Assembly: GCA_902593235.1 (NCBI GenBank)
Contig: CACJHS010000007.1
Span: 1 to 52,543 of the forward strand
Reading direction: 5' to 3'
Length of the DNA: 52,543 bases
Source: an uncultured Pelagibacteraceae bacterium
Lineage (GTDB): Bacteria; Pseudomonadota; Alphaproteobacteria; Pelagibacterales; Pelagibacteraceae
The notes below the pieces were generated by a model, which did no database searches, had not been told where the DNA came from, and was given only the letters and a program-made list of their open reading frames with translations. Shown one piece after another: positions 26,854-38,046 of the stretch (the first letter of the stretch is position 1; every line of letters begins with the position of its first letter). The position numbers were made by a program, and so were the translations under genes.

Positions 26854-28271
26854 CAAATAATATTAATTCTTGAAACAACTTCTATTAACTGACTTGGGAA
26901 TATGAAGTATAAAAGAATTAATATCGTTGAAACTGTAAGAGAAAGTTTTAACCATAAGCTATGGTCATTGTCATATTTGTCTTTTTCCTTATCAAAATAC
27001 ATAATTTTTATAATTCTTAGATAATAAAAAGCTGCAACCACAGTTGATAACAACCCTACTATAGCTAAGAAATACATTGATTGTTCCAATACTGCTTTAA
27101 AAACGTAAAATTTTGCGAAGAAACCTGCTAAAGGCGGTATACCTGCTAAAGAAAACAATATTACAAGCAAGCATAAAGATAATAGTGGATGGTTTTTTGA
27201 TAATCCTGAAAGATCATCAATATTTTCGTAATATTGATCTTTTCTTCTTAACATTAATAGACATGAAAAAAGAGCTAAATTCATAACAACATAAATAGAA
27301 ATATAAATTATCGAACTTTGAATTCCCTCGTTTGATGCTGTGGCTAAACCAGCTAATGTGTAACCAATGTGTCCTATAGAACTGTAAGCAATTAGTCTTT
27401 TAATATTAGTTTGTCCTATAGCAGCAACTGCTCCAAAAACCATAGAAGCTATAGATAAGAAAACTATTATCATTTGCCATTGATCAATTAAATTTAAAAA
27501 AGGAACATATAAAAATCTAATTAATACAGTCAAAGCAGCTACCTTTGGTACTATTGTGAAAAACAAGGTTACAGTTGTTGGAGATCCTTCATAAACATCA
27601 GGTGCCCACATATGGAATGGAACTGCAGAAATTTTAAATGCTAAACCAACCAATATGAAGACAATTCCAAAAGTTAAAACATATTCCTCAGAATTTAGTT
27701 GATTTGATATTATATCAAAATTGGTAGAACCTGAAAAACCATAAACTAAAGAACATCCATATAATAATAATCCTGATGATAATGCACTTAAAACAAAGTA
27801 TTTCAAACCAGCTTCTGATGATTTTAATAGATCTCTGTTATATGTAGCTAAAACATATAGAGCTAATGACTGTAATTCTAAGCCCATATAAAAAACAATC
27901 AAATCATTTGAACTGATCATTACCATCATTCCAAGAATTGAACTCAAAATAAGAACCGGATATTCTATATTATATATTTTAAATGTTTTTAAATAAGTTG
28001 ACGAAATAACTAAAACTAAAAAACCTCCAATTAAAGTTATAATTTTCATTAGCGAAGACATACTGTCAATCACAACGCTTTCATTAAACAAAGTTTCTCT
28101 AGTTACAGAGAAAGTTTCATTGAATGTTATTATTGTTGTAATTAAAATTGAAAACAAAGATAAATTAAAAATAATTTTAGATCTGTCATTTTTAAACACA
28201 CCTAAAATAAGTAAAAACATAATTGATAAAGAAATAAAAATTTCAGGTAATATTAAATTTAAATTTTCCAT
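26853..28271 (-). CDS. nuoN: NADH-quinone oxidoreductase subunit N
   Basis: 472-aa antiporter-like membrane subunit of respiratory complex I, one of three proton-pumping channels (L, M, N). It has about 14 helices. Family features include MGLELQSLALYVLATYNR with the conserved Glu, SAVPFHMWAPDVYEGSPT with its helix-breaking region, and KRLIAYSSIGHIGY with conserved Lys. It ends the nuo order A-N. It follows nuoM by 1 bp and overlaps birA by one base. Confidence 0.97.
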   Translation of the reverse strand: MENLNLILPEIFISLSIMFLLILGVFKNDRSKIIFNLSLFSILITTIITFNETFSVTRETLFNESVVIDSMSSLMKIITLIGGFLVLVISSTYLKTFKIYNIEYPVLILSSILGMMVMISSNDLIVFYMGLELQSLALYVLATYNRDLLKSSEAGLKYFVLSALSSGLLLYGCSLVYGFSGSTNFDIISNQLNSEEYVLTFGIVFILVGLAFKISAVPFHMWAPDVYEGSPTTVTLFFTIVPKVAALTVLIRFLYVPFLNLIDQWQMIIVFLSIASMVFGAVAAIGQTNIKRLIAYSSIGHIGYTLAGLATASNEGIQSSIIYISIYVVMNLALFSCLLMLRRKDQYYENIDDLSGLSKNHPLLSLCLLVILFSLAGIPPLAGFFAKFYVFKAVLEQSMYFLAIVGLLSTVVAAFYYLRIIKIMYFDKEKDKYDNDHSLWLKLSLTVSTILILLYFIFPSQLIEVVSRINII

Positions 28272-28272
28272 A

Positions 28273-29754
28273 TTATTTACTAGCTATATTTGTGTTATGC
28301 ATATTAATTAAATCAGTAACAGAAACTTCAATAGTGTTGATTAATGGATCGGGGTAAAAACCAAAAAATAAGATTGGTGCAGCTAAACAAGATAAAATAA
28401 AATATTCAGATCTATTTAAATCTAAAATTTTTTTAAGATCTTCATTAAGTAATTTTCCAAATACTACTCTTTTATAGAGCCACAACATGTATGCAGCTCC
28501 TAAAATTACTCCTATACTTGCTATAACAGCTACTAAAAAATTATCCTTGAAAGCTCCCATTAATATTAAAAACTCACCAATAAAACCACTGGTACCAGGT
28601 AAACCGAGCGATGCTAAAGCAAATAACATGAACAGTATTGAATATTTTGGAATTACAGAAACTAGTCCACCATATGTACTTATCAATCTAGAATGCATTC
28701 TGTCATAAACTACGCCAACAGTTAAAAATAATGCTGCCGAAACTAAGCCATGGCTTATCATTTGAATTATACTTCCTTCAATTCCTTGTTGTTGCAAAGT
28801 GAATATACCTAAAGTTACAAAGCCCATATGCGCAACTGAAGAATAAGCAATTAACTTTTTCATATCCTCCTGCATTAAAGCTATTAGTGAAGTAAATATG
28901 ATTGCTATAACACTCAAAGTGTAAATTAATGGTGTAAATAGCTCTGATGCAAACGGGAAAAGACCTAAAGAAAATCTTATAAAACCATATCCAGCCATCT
29001 TTAATAAAATAGCGGCTAATAATACAGATCCTGCTGTAGGAGCCTCAACGTGCGCATCAGGTAACCATGTATGAACTGGCCACATGGGTGTTTTAACTGC
29101 AAATGAACTAAAAAATGCTAACCACAATAGGTTTTGATATTTAACATCAATACCAATTTCATATAGTTGAACTACGTCAGTTGTTCCTGTAATCCAATAA
29201 ATTGAAATTATTGCAACTAACATCAAAACAGAACCTAACAATGTGTATAAAAAGAATTTGAATGCAGAATAAACCCTTCTTGCACCTCCCCAAATACCAA
29301 TAATTAAAAACATTGGTATTAATCCAGCTTCAAAAAATAAATAGAATACAACTAAATCAAGTGCACAGAAAACACCAATCATGAAACTTTCCATGATTAG
29401 AATTGCAATTAAAAAATCTCTCAATCTGTTTTTAACAGAATTATTTACAGATATTATACAAAGGGGAGTTATAAATGTTGTTAATATTATAAATAAAATT
29501 GAAATACCATCAACTCCAACTTTATAATTAATAAATCCTTCAATCCATGTTCTATCTTCTACAAATTGAAAAGTAGACGTTGATTGGTCAAAAGAAATCC
29601 AAAGATAAATCGAAATTAAAAAATTAACTACAGTTGTAAATAAAGCAACATATTTAGCAGTTAAATTATTTCCTTCTTTATCTTTGGTAAAAAATAAAAA
29701 TAAAGCACCAACTATTGGTAATAATATTAAAGATGAAAGAATAGGAAAGTTCAT
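28273..29754 (-). CDS. nuoM: NADH-quinone oxidoreductase subunit M
   Basis: 493-aa antiporter-like subunit of the complex I membrane arm. The first helices are followed by FFEAGLIPMFLIIGIWGG with the conserved Glu, KTPMWPVHTWLPDAHVEAPT, and DMKKLIAYSSVAHMGFV with the conserved Lys. It shares its first base with the nuoL stop and lies 1 bp before nuoN. Confidence 0.97.
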   Translation of the reverse strand: MNFPILSSLILLPIVGALFLFFTKDKEGNNLTAKYVALFTTVVNFLISIYLWISFDQSTSTFQFVEDRTWIEGFINYKVGVDGISILFIILTTFITPLCIISVNNSVKNRLRDFLIAILIMESFMIGVFCALDLVVFYLFFEAGLIPMFLIIGIWGGARRVYSAFKFFLYTLLGSVLMLVAIISIYWITGTTDVVQLYEIGIDVKYQNLLWLAFFSSFAVKTPMWPVHTWLPDAHVEAPTAGSVLLAAILLKMAGYGFIRFSLGLFPFASELFTPLIYTLSVIAIIFTSLIALMQEDMKKLIAYSSVAHMGFVTLGIFTLQQQGIEGSIIQMISHGLVSAALFLTVGVVYDRMHSRLISTYGGLVSVIPKYSILFMLFALASLGLPGTSGFIGEFLILMGAFKDNFLVAVIASIGVILGAAYMLWLYKRVVFGKLLNEDLKKILDLNRSEYFILSCLAAPILFFGFYPDPLINTIEVSVTDLINMHNTNIASK

Positions 29755-31664
29755 TATTTAACTATTAAAAAAGTTAGTAAAGCAGAGAAACCTAACAACA
29801 TTACAAATGCATATTGATAGATAAAACCACTTTGAAATTTAGTTGCTTTAATTGAACATTTTTTTATAAAAGAAGAAATTCCATCAGGACCAAAACCATC
29901 AATTATAGTTCCATCACAAAATTTCCACAAAAATAAACCTAGTTTTTTTGAGGATTTAATAAACAAGACATCGTACAACTCGTCGAAATACCATTTATTG
30001 ACTAAAAAATTATACAAAGGTTTGTTCATAAAAACTATTGAATTAGGTAATTCTTTGTTTTTTACAAATAAGTAATAAGCAATTGGAATAGATACTAAAA
30101 CTAAACAAGGTGTTAAAAGTAAAAACCATAAAGGTGGATGTTCAGTGCTTAAAGGCTCTAAAAACTTAATAGACTCTGCCCAGAATAAATTATCACCATG
30201 ACCAATAAATAGTCCTTTAAATAGAAAACCAGCAAATAACGCTCCTATTGAAAGAATAAATAATGGAACAAGCATAACTAATGGAGACTCGTGCGTTTCC
30301 TCTATTTTGATCTCTTTATTATTGTACTCTCCATGGAAAGTTTTAAATATCAATCTCCATGAATAAATAGATGTTAAAAATGCTGTAATTATTCCAATCC
30401 CAGCTGCATAATAACCAGTAGTATTACCTTTTAAATACGCAAATTCTATAATTGCGTCTTTAGAATAAAATCCTGACAAAAATGGAAAACCTGTTAAAGC
30501 GAGCGTTCCAATTATCATTAAAGCATAGGTATATGGTAACTTTTTCCATACACCTCCCATTTTATTTATATTTTGCTCATCTTTAAATGCATGGATTACT
30601 GAACCAGATCCTAAAAATAATAAAGCTTTAAAAAATGCATGAGTAAATAAGTGAAACATGGCAACATTGTATGCACCGACACCAGCAGCAAAAAACATAT
30701 AACCAAGTTGGCTACATGTAGAGTAAGCAATTATTTTTTTAATATCTGTTTGAACTAGAGCGACGGTTGCTGCAAAGAATGCTGTGGTCATTCCAACAAT
30801 AGTTATAAAATTTAGTATTAATGGCGAATATTCATAAATTGGAGAACATCTTACTACTAAGAAAACACCAGCTGTTACCATCGTTGCTGCATGAATTAAT
30901 GCAGAAACAGGTGTTGGGCCTTCCATAGCATCAGGCAGCCATGTATGAAGTAATATCTGCGCAGATTTACCCATTGCTCCAATAAATAAAAGTAAACAAA
31001 TTAAATCTATTGCATTAACTTCAAAACCTAAAAAGGATAAATTTTTATCAACAATTGTTGGAATTTGTTGAAAAACATCTGAGTAATTAACTGTTCCAAA
31101 CAAATAAAATATTAAAAAAATTCCTAATGCAAAACCAAAGTCACCTACTCTATTTACGACAAATGCTTTTATTGCTGCAGCATTTGCACTTTCTTTTTTA
31201 AACCAAAAACCAATTAAGAAGTAAGAACATAGACCAACGCCTTCCCAGCCAAAAAATAGTTGAATAAAATTATCTGATGTTACAAGCATCAACATTGCAA
31301 ATGTGAATAATGATAAATAAGCCATAAATCTTGGTTTATGAGGATCATGAGACATGTAACCAATTGAATAAATGTGTACTAAGGCAGATACGGATGTTAC
31401 AACTACTAACATAACTGCTGATAAAGGATCAATTAACATCGACCAATTTACATCAAGTGAACCTGAGCTTATCCAGGTAGCTATAACTATATTTTCCTCG
31501 TATTGATTTACAATTACTTGATAAAGAACATGAATTGATAAAAGTGCAGAAATTGAAACTAGAGCACTTGTTACTATTTCAGAATTTCTATCACCGATAT
31601 ATCTTCCAAAAAAACCAGAGATTATTGAAGCAATAAGCGGAAGAAATATAATTGATAGTTCCAT
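29754..31664 (-). CDS. nuoL: NADH-quinone oxidoreductase subunit L
   Basis: 636-aa subunit at the distal end of the complex I membrane arm, with about 16 helices and the long lateral C-terminal helix region. Motifs are FFGWEGVGLCSYFLIGFW, SAQILLHTWLPDAMEGPTPV, DIKKIIAYSTCSQLGYM and the HAFFKALLFLGSG histidine block. Length is typical (about 610-650 aa). It follows nuoK by 2 bp. Confidence 0.97.
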   Translation of the reverse strand: MELSIIFLPLIASIISGFFGRYIGDRNSEIVTSALVSISALLSIHVLYQVIVNQYEENIVIATWISSGSLDVNWSMLIDPLSAVMLVVVTSVSALVHIYSIGYMSHDPHKPRFMAYLSLFTFAMLMLVTSDNFIQLFFGWEGVGLCSYFLIGFWFKKESANAAAIKAFVVNRVGDFGFALGIFLIFYLFGTVNYSDVFQQIPTIVDKNLSFLGFEVNAIDLICLLLFIGAMGKSAQILLHTWLPDAMEGPTPVSALIHAATMVTAGVFLVVRCSPIYEYSPLILNFITIVGMTTAFFAATVALVQTDIKKIIAYSTCSQLGYMFFAAGVGAYNVAMFHLFTHAFFKALLFLGSGSVIHAFKDEQNINKMGGVWKKLPYTYALMIIGTLALTGFPFLSGFYSKDAIIEFAYLKGNTTGYYAAGIGIITAFLTSIYSWRLIFKTFHGEYNNKEIKIEETHESPLVMLVPLFILSIGALFAGFLFKGLFIGHGDNLFWAESIKFLEPLSTEHPPLWFLLLTPCLVLVSIPIAYYLFVKNKELPNSIVFMNKPLYNFLVNKWYFDELYDVLFIKSSKKLGLFLWKFCDGTIIDGFGPDGISSFIKKCSIKATKFQSGFIYQYAFVMLLGFSALLTFLIVK

Positions 31665-31666
31665 GA

Positions 31667-31978
31667 TTATCCTTTTAACTTATCTATTTCTTCAACCCTT
31701 ATTGTTCCAGAGTTTCTGAAATACACGACAATGATTGCTAATCCTATGGCCGCTTCTGCTGCTGCAACAGTAAGAATGAATAGAGTAAAAACTTGTCCTG
31801 CCAAATCTCCTAAATAAATGGAAAAAGCAACCAAGTTGATATTTACAGCTAGTAATATCAATTCAATACTCATTAAAATGACAATGATGTTTTTTCTATT
31901 AAGAAATATACCAATTACTCCAATTGAAAAAATAACAGCACCTAAAGTTAAATAATGTCCTAAGCCTATCTCAATCAT
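31667..31978 (-). CDS. nuoK: NADH-quinone oxidoreductase subunit K
   Basis: 103-aa protein of three membrane helices. The two conserved membrane glutamates are visible in [14 protein letters not shown] and [13 protein letters not shown]; they lie on the proton path of complex I. The N-terminal [19 protein letters not shown] is typical. It overlaps nuoJ by 8 bp and is 2 bp from nuoL. Confidence 0.97.
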   Translation of the reverse strand: MIEIGLGHYLTLGAVIFSIGVIGIFLNRKNIIVILMSIELILLAVNINLVAFSIYLGDLAGQVFTLFILTVAAAEAAIGLAIIVVYFRNSGTIRVEEIDKLKG

Positions 31979-32603
31979 CTATTTTAACTCCCTTATTGCT
32001 CTGCACTTCTAACACCTCAACACCTTCTGCTCTTTCTCTAGATATCTGTTTGATATAACTTTGTTTTTTAACTCCAGATCTTTGTCTAAAAGTCAATACA
32101 ATGGCTCCAATCATAGCTACTAGTAGGATCATTCCACTTATTTGAAACACATGAATATAATCAGTGTATAAAATTTGGCCCAATGAATGAGTGTTGCTTA
32201 AACTTGTATTAGCAAGTGAATTGTTAATATCAAAAATTTCTGGTTTATATTTCCAGCCACCTATCACAATTATAATTTCAAAGAAAATTAATGTGCTTAT
32301 AATTAAACCAACTGGGATATGTTTAGAGGTTGCTTGACCTGCAAACCATTGATTTTTTTGTTGGGCTACGTTTAACATCATAACAACAAACAAAAATAAA
32401 ACTGCTACAGCACCAACATAAACAATTAGCATTATCATCCCCAAAAATTCAGCACCAATCATTATGAAAAGACATGAGATACTTATAAAATCAAGAATTA
32501 AGAAAAATACTGAGTGAACAGTGTTTTTAGAAGCGGTTACCATTATAGCTGAAACAACAGCAATTATAGAAAATGTATAAAAGAAAATAGCGTGTGCAAT
32601 CAT
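31971..32603 (-). CDS. nuoJ: NADH-quinone oxidoreductase subunit J
   Basis: 210-aa membrane subunit with five helices: start [21 protein letters not shown], the conserved [18 protein letters not shown] region, and [21 protein letters not shown], which holds the flexible third helix known from complex I structures. The hydrophilic C-terminus (from about residue 175) is charged. It overlaps nuoK by 8 bp and is 2 bp from nuoI. Confidence 0.96.
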   Translation of the reverse strand: MIAHAIFFYTFSIIAVVSAIMVTASKNTVHSVFFLILDFISISCLFIMIGAEFLGMIMLIVYVGAVAVLFLFVVMMLNVAQQKNQWFAGQATSKHIPVGLIISTLIFFEIIIVIGGWKYKPEIFDINNSLANTSLSNTHSLGQILYTDYIHVFQISGMILLVAMIGAIVLTFRQRSGVKKQSYIKQISRERAEGVEVLEVQSNKGVKIDD

Positions 32604-32605
32604 TT

Positions 32606-33091
32606 TTATCTATGGATATTGTCAGCTTTAATATTAGCCTCCAAAACATTCTCCCATCTATCACCATTATCTAATAATTTTTCTTTTGTGTAATAAAGTT
32701 CTTCTCTTGTTTCCGTTGAAAACTCAAAATTTGGACCTTGTACTATTGCATCTACTGGACAAGCTTCTTCACATAAACCACAATAAATACACTTCATCAT
32801 ATCAATATCGTAACGAGTTGTTTTTCTACTTCCATCTTCTCTTTCAGCTGACTCGATTGTTATTGCCTGTGCTGGGCAAACTGCTTCACATAATTTACAA
32901 GCAATACATCTTTCTTCTCCGTTTGGATACCTTCTTAAAGCATGCTCGCCTCTAAAACGAGGACTAATTTTACCTTTTTCAAATGGGTAATTAATTGTTT
33001 TTTTTGATTTAAATAATTCTTTTATAGCAATCAACAAACCTCCAATAAAGTCTGTCATCAATATAGTTTTAAATAATCTTGAAATCTTCAT
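32606..33091 (-). CDS. nuoI: NADH-quinone oxidoreductase subunit I (two 4Fe-4S clusters)
   Basis: 161-aa ferredoxin-like subunit carrying clusters N6a and N6b. Two complete motifs are present: C62, C65, C68, C72 in [12 protein letters not shown], and C101, C104, C107, C111 in [12 protein letters not shown]. The N-terminal amphipathic region ([20 protein letters not shown]) anchors it to the membrane arm. It is 2 bp from both neighbours nuoH and nuoJ. Confidence 0.98.
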   Translation of the reverse strand: MKISRLFKTILMTDFIGGLLIAIKELFKSKKTINYPFEKGKISPRFRGEHALRRYPNGEERCIACKLCEAVCPAQAITIESAEREDGSRKTTRYDIDMMKCIYCGLCEEACPVDAIVQGPNFEFSTETREELYYTKEKLLDNGDRWENVLEANIKADNIHR

Positions 33092-33093
33092 TA

Positions 33094-34092
33094 TTAATTC
33101 ACAGGTAAAAGATTAAAATAAAACAAATAGCTAGCTGTTAATACCACCCAAATTAAAGAAAGAGGAAGAAAAACTTTCCAACCAAGTCTCATTAATTGGT
33201 CATATCTATATCTAGGTACTATCGCCTTAACTAAAGCAAAAAGAATGAATAAAAGAAGAATTTTTAATATTAACCATATTGCACCTGGTACTAACGTAAA
33301 TGGATAAACATCAATTGGGGACATCCACCCACCTAAAAATAATATTGCTCCCATCGCACACATCAATAAAATATTTGCATACTCACCCAACCAAAACATT
33401 GCATACATCATTCCTGAATATTCTGTTTGATAACCGGCAACCAACTCTGCTTCTGCTTCAGGTAAATCAAACGGAGGTCTATTCGTTTCAGCTAAAGCAG
33501 AAATAAAGAATATTATAAACATTGGAAATAATGGGATTACAAACCACATATTTTGTTGAGCAATAACGATGTCGTTTAAATTCAGTGAACCAACACAAAG
33601 TAAAACGTTGATGATTATCACTCCAATTGAAACTTCATAAGATACCATTTGAGCAGCAGAACGAATTGCTCCTAGAAAAGGATATTTAGAATTAGATGCC
33701 CAGCCTCCCATTATTATTCCGTAAACACCTAGTGATGAAACAGCAAATAAGTAAAGAATTCCAACATTGATATCGGCCAAAACCTGAGTTGCGCTAAATG
33801 GAATTACAGCCCATGCAATTAAAGCTAAAGTCATAGTCACTATAGGAGCCAATATAAAAATTACTTTATTTGAGCTAGATGGAATAATGATCTCTTTGAA
33901 TATATATTTTAAAGCATCAGCTAAAGATTGTAATAAACCAAACGGACCAACAACGTTTGGTCCTTGTCTTTTTTGAACAAAAGCCCAAACTCTTCTATCT
34001 AGCCAAACAATCATTGCTACAGAAACAAGGACAGGAACTAATAAGAATAAAATTTTATAAACTTCTTGAAAAACTATGCTCAAGTATTCCAT
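33094..34092 (-). CDS. nuoH: NADH-quinone oxidoreductase subunit H
   Basis: 332-aa subunit with eight helices that forms the quinone chamber with NuoB and NuoD. Motifs are [20 protein letters not shown] near residue 30, [28 protein letters not shown] and [20 protein letters not shown] (conserved acidic loop). It lies 1 bp after nuoG and 2 bp before nuoI. Confidence 0.97.
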   Translation of the reverse strand: MEYLSIVFQEVYKILFLLVPVLVSVAMIVWLDRRVWAFVQKRQGPNVVGPFGLLQSLADALKYIFKEIIIPSSSNKVIFILAPIVTMTLALIAWAVIPFSATQVLADINVGILYLFAVSSLGVYGIIMGGWASNSKYPFLGAIRSAAQMVSYEVSIGVIIINVLLCVGSLNLNDIVIAQQNMWFVIPLFPMFIIFFISALAETNRPPFDLPEAEAELVAGYQTEYSGMMYAMFWLGEYANILLMCAMGAILFLGGWMSPIDVYPFTLVPGAIWLILKILLLFILFALVKAIVPRYRYDQLMRLGWKVFLPLSLIWVVLTASYLFYFNLLPVN

Positions 34093-34093
34093 G

Positions 34094-36121
34094 TTAACCT
34101 TCTGTACCTGTTAATTTAAAATTTAGTTTAGAATTATTACATTCAACCATCGTTTTTGAGGATCTAGCAATAACATTTGAAAAATAATAATCTTTTACTT
34201 TAATTGTTAAAGTTTCATTTTGAAACTCATCAGTAGAGTTATTAGTTTCATTTACTTGTTTTTCCTTTTGTAAATTTAAATAATTAAACATGCTGCTTTC
34301 TAATTCATCTTTGTCATTAAATAATTTTCTATTATTCATAAATTCAGCTAGTTCATTAATTATTTGCCAATCTTCTTTTGCTTCACCTGGTGGGTAAGAT
34401 GCTTTGAAGGCTTTTTGAATTTTTCCTTCTAAATTAGTGAAATACCCGTCTTGTTCAGTATAAGCAGCGCCTGGTAAAATAATATCAGCAGACTCAGCAC
34501 CTTTATCTCCATGGCTTCCTTGGTAAATTATGAATTCATCTTTTTTATCAAATTCTAAATTGTCTTGACCTAAAAGATAAACAATATCAAATTTGTGTTC
34601 TTTTAAATCACTTATTAAATTATTTTCATTATTAATAATTCCAAGATCAATATTCCCTACTGTTGCTGCATCAGTTGACAAAATATTTAAAGAGTTCCAT
34701 TCATCTGAAATTTTATTATTTTTTGACAAAAATTCTTTTGTTTTATTAAACAAAAATTCTGATGACTTTAATCTAAGTAGAGACTCACCAATAATGATTA
34801 TTGGTTTTTTTGAATTTATAATTTCTTTAGATACGTCATGATTTCCTTCAATAATATTATTTAAAGTTTGCGTTTGACCATCTAAACTTTGATAAGGATA
34901 AGTTAAATCACCAACATCATTAAGTGAAATAATTTTTGTATTATTGTTTAAGTAAGCTTTTCTAATTCTAGCATTTAAAATAGTTGCTTCATATCTTGGA
35001 TTTGCACCTGCTATCAAAATTAAATCTGCTTCTTCAATACCATTTATAGAAGAATTAAATAAATAGTTTTCTCTTTTTGAGGTATTTATAAATCTGTTAT
35101 CAGATCTTGACTCGTAATTTTTATTATCAATTGTTCGATCAAAAAATTCTTTAAAAATATAACTAGTGTCCATATTGGTTAAATCGCCAACAAAACCACA
35201 TATTTTTTCTTTTGATGTGTTTTCAAATTTAGATTTAATTATTTTATACACTTCATTCCATGAAGCCTTTTCAAACTTGCCGTTATATTTGATAAATGGG
35301 GTATCTAATCTTTGATGTAGAAGACCATCACAAGCATATCTTGTTTTGTCTGAGATCCACTCTTCATTAATATCTTCATTTATAATTGGAAGCACTCTTT
35401 TAACTTCCCAATCATATGTATCTACTCTTACATTTGACCCTACTGCATCCATTACATCAATTGTTTCTGTTTTCTTTAGTTCCCATGGTCTAGCTTCAAA
35501 TACATAAGGTTTTGATGTTAGGGCTCCTACAGGACATAAATCTACAACGTTAGCAGACAATTCAGATTGCATTGATTGCTCTAGATAAGTTGTAATTTGC
35601 ATATCTTCACCTCTTCCAATTGCACCAAGCTCTGGAACTCCAGCAACTTCCGTTGCAAATCTTACACATCTCGTACAGTGAATACATCTTGTCATTTGAG
35701 TTTTAATCAATGGTCCCATATTTTTTTCAAGAACAGCCCTTTTATTTTCTTTAAATCTTGATTTATCTACTCCATAATACATTGATTGATCCTGAAGATC
35801 ACATTCACCACCTTGATCACATACTGGGCAATCTAAGGGATGGTTAGCTAATAAAAATTCCATCACTCCCTTACGAGCTTTTTCTACTAAAGCAGTATTT
35901 GTTTTGATATTCATGCCCTCAGCAGCTGGCATAGCGCATGAAGCGATTGGTTTAGGAGATTTTTCCATTTCAACTAAACACATTCTGCAGTTACCTGCGA
36001 TAGATAATTTTTCATGGTAACAAAATCTTGGAATTTCAACTCCAGCTTTTTCGCAAGCTTGAAGTACAGTTAAACCTTCTTCGACTTCTACTTCTATTTC
36101 ATTTACTTTTAATTTAAGCAT
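34094..36121 (-). CDS. nuoG: NADH-quinone oxidoreductase subunit G
   Basis: 675-aa iron-sulfur subunit of the peripheral arm. The N-terminal 2Fe-2S ferredoxin domain uses C34, C45, C48 and C62. The His-Cys3 cluster follows in [18 protein letters not shown]. The next 4Fe-4S site has [16 protein letters not shown] and [13 protein letters not shown] molybdopterin-oxidoreductase-like domain without an active centre makes up the rest. The order matches the alphaproteobacterial/mitochondrial form (about 680-690 aa), shorter than E. coli NuoG (908). It overlaps nuoF by 8 bp. Confidence 0.97.
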   Translation of the reverse strand: MLKLKVNEIEVEVEEGLTVLQACEKAGVEIPRFCYHEKLSIAGNCRMCLVEMEKSPKPIASCAMPAAEGMNIKTNTALVEKARKGVMEFLLANHPLDCPVCDQGGECDLQDQSMYYGVDKSRFKENKRAVLEKNMGPLIKTQMTRCIHCTRCVRFATEVAGVPELGAIGRGEDMQITTYLEQSMQSELSANVVDLCPVGALTSKPYVFEARPWELKKTETIDVMDAVGSNVRVDTYDWEVKRVLPIINEDINEEWISDKTRYACDGLLHQRLDTPFIKYNGKFEKASWNEVYKIIKSKFENTSKEKICGFVGDLTNMDTSYIFKEFFDRTIDNKNYESRSDNRFINTSKRENYLFNSSINGIEEADLILIAGANPRYEATILNARIRKAYLNNNTKIISLNDVGDLTYPYQSLDGQTQTLNNIIEGNHDVSKEIINSKKPIIIIGESLLRLKSSEFLFNKTKEFLSKNNKISDEWNSLNILSTDAATVGNIDLGIINNENNLISDLKEHKFDIVYLLGQDNLEFDKKDEFIIYQGSHGDKGAESADIILPGAAYTEQDGYFTNLEGKIQKAFKASYPPGEAKEDWQIINELAEFMNNRKLFNDKDELESSMFNYLNLQKEKQVNETNNSTDEFQNETLTIKVKDYYFSNVIARSSKTMVECNNSKLNFKLTGTEG

Positions 36122-37445
36122 TTTTTTTATCCAATAAATGTTGATCTACCAAATATGGAATATTGTTTTTCTTTTGAACAATAGGATCCAAATTGTTTCT
36201 TTTCTCAATTTCTTTTTTAAAGTGTCTAAGCAATCCTTGAACTGGCCATGATGAGCCTTCTCCAAAAGCACAAATAGTATGTCCTGCAATTTGATTTGTA
36301 ACATCACCTAACATATCTACTTCATCCTTCGTTGCATCACCTTTTGCCATTCTCTCAAGCATTCTCCACATCCAACCAGAGCCTTCTCTACAAGGTGTAC
36401 ATTGACCACAACTCTCATGTTTGTAAAATCTTGCAATCCTTGCCATACATTTAATAATGTCCTGATCTTTGTTAATAACCACAATACCAGCTGTACCAAG
36501 TCCACTTTTTTCTTCAACACATGCATCAAAGTCCATTTTTAAAGTTTCACATCTTTCTTTAGGTATTAATGGCATTGAAGAACCTCCAGGTATTACAGCT
36601 TGTAAATTTTCCCATCCACCAATTACACCGCCAGCATGAACTTCTATTAATTCTTTCAAAGGAATACTCATTTCTTCTTCAACATTACAAGGATTGTTTA
36701 CATTTCCAGAAATGCAGAAAATCTTAGTTCCAGTATTTTTTTCTCTTCCTAAAGAAGCAAACCATTTAGCTCCTCTTCTTAAAATAGTTGGAACCACTGC
36801 AATTGTTTCAACATTATTGATTATTGTAGGACACCCATAAAGACCTATCAAAGCTGGAAAAGGAGGTTTTAATCTAGGTTGGCCTTTTTTACCTTCTAAA
36901 CTTTCAAGTAGTGCAGTCTCTTCACCACAAATATATGCACCAGCTCCGTAATGAATATAAATATCTAAATCCCATCCTGTACCAGCTGCATTTTTACCTA
37001 ACAATTTTTTTTCATAAGCTTCATCTATTGCTGCTTGAAGTTTTTGACCATCAACAAAATATTCACCTCTTATATAAATGTAACAGACATGTGCTTGCAC
37101 TGCATATGATGCAATTAAACAACCTTCTATTAACTTGTGAGGTTCAAATCTTAAAATATCTCTATCTTTGCAAGTTCCTGGTTCAGACTCATCGCCATTA
37201 ATAACTAGGTAATGTGGTCTAGATCCAAGTTCTTTTGGCGCAAATGACCATTTTAAACCAGTGGGAAATCCTGCTCCACCTCGACCTCTTAATTGAGATT
37301 CTTTAATTTCATTAATTATCCAGTCTCTTCCTTTGTCAGTAATTTCTTTTGTATTTACCCAATCACCTCTCTCTTGTGAAGAGGAGACATCTGAGCCTTT
37401 ATCATTATATAAATTTTGAAAAATTCTATCTTGATCTTTAAGCAT
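36114..37445 (-). CDS. nuoF: NADH-quinone oxidoreductase subunit F (NADH/FMN/N3)
   Basis: 443-aa subunit that oxidises NADH. The glycine-rich [18 protein letters not shown] binds NADH, and [15 protein letters not shown] with the following region binds FMN. The N3 cluster ligands are in [12 protein letters not shown] and [28 protein letters not shown] is a diagnostic block. It overlaps nuoE and nuoG by 8 bp each, consistent with assembly of the NADH module E-F-G. Confidence 0.98.
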   Translation of the reverse strand: MLKDQDRIFQNLYNDKGSDVSSSQERGDWVNTKEITDKGRDWIINEIKESQLRGRGGAGFPTGLKWSFAPKELGSRPHYLVINGDESEPGTCKDRDILRFEPHKLIEGCLIASYAVQAHVCYIYIRGEYFVDGQKLQAAIDEAYEKKLLGKNAAGTGWDLDIYIHYGAGAYICGEETALLESLEGKKGQPRLKPPFPALIGLYGCPTIINNVETIAVVPTILRRGAKWFASLGREKNTGTKIFCISGNVNNPCNVEEEMSIPLKELIEVHAGGVIGGWENLQAVIPGGSSMPLIPKERCETLKMDFDACVEEKSGLGTAGIVVINKDQDIIKCMARIARFYKHESCGQCTPCREGSGWMWRMLERMAKGDATKDEVDMLGDVTNQIAGHTICAFGEGSSWPVQGLLRHFKKEIEKRNNLDPIVQKKNNIPYLVDQHLLDKKNA

Positions 37446-38046
37446 TTTTTAAATTCATTAAGGTTTTTCTATTATTTTCTGGTTCATTATTTACTCTTCC
37501 TCTATATGAACCAGGTTTTGGAGTTTCTCCGTTTAAAATTTTATCTAAAATATCTAAAGTTTTTTGTTTATCTAAATCTTCGTAATAGTCATCATTAATC
37601 TGCATCATTGGAGCATTAACACATGCACCTAAACATTCAACTTCCATCCATGAGCAGCTTTTATCATTAGATAATTCACACTCATTTTCAGAAATTTTTT
37701 CCTTACATGCCTCAACTAATTTATTTGCACCTCTTATCATGCAGGGTGTTGTTGTACATACTTGAACAAAGTATTTGCCTACAGGAGCTAAATTATACAT
37801 TGTATAAAATGTAGCTACCTCATAAACTTTAATATAAGGCATATCTAAAAATTTAGCGATGTATTTCATTGCAGCCAGTGGTATCCAGTTATTATTTTGT
37901 TTTTGAGCAATATAAAGTAAAGCCATTACAGCACTTTGTTGTTTACCTTCGGGATATTTTGCAACAATAACATTTGCTGCTTCTAATGATGACGCATTAA
38001 ATTCAAAACTTTCTGGTTGATCTTTAGCTGGTCTTCTTAAACTCAT
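37438..38046 (-). CDS. nuoE: NADH-quinone oxidoreductase subunit E (2Fe-2S N1a)
   Basis: 202-aa thioredoxin-fold subunit. The 2Fe-2S ligands are C97 and C102 ([12 protein letters not shown]) and C138 and C142 ([12 protein letters not shown]). N-terminal helical part contains [20 protein letters not shown]. The C-terminal 40 residues ([20 protein letters not shown]) are the alphaproteobacterial extension. It overlaps nuoD by 4 bp and nuoF by 8 bp. Confidence 0.97.
   Translation of the reverse strand: MSLRRPAKDQPESFEFNASSLEAANVIVAKYPEGKQQSAVMALLYIAQKQNNNWIPLAAMKYIAKFLDMPYIKVYEVATFYTMYNLAPVGKYFVQVCTTTPCMIRGANKLVEACKEKISENECELSNDKSCSWMEVECLGACVNAPMMQINDDYYEDLDKQKTLDILDKILNGETPKPGSYRGRVNNEPENNRKTLMNLKNA

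Noticed and set aside
34094..36121. NuoG as a formate dehydrogenase-like molybdoenzyme
   Set aside because: The three N-terminal iron-sulfur sites and the position within nuoA-N show complex I; the molybdopterin-like domain lacks an active centre.
36911..37201. Open frame of 96 codons antisense to nuoF
   Set aside because: nuoF is a clear full-length gene on the other strand; the antisense frame has biased, low-complexity composition and no recognisable motif.
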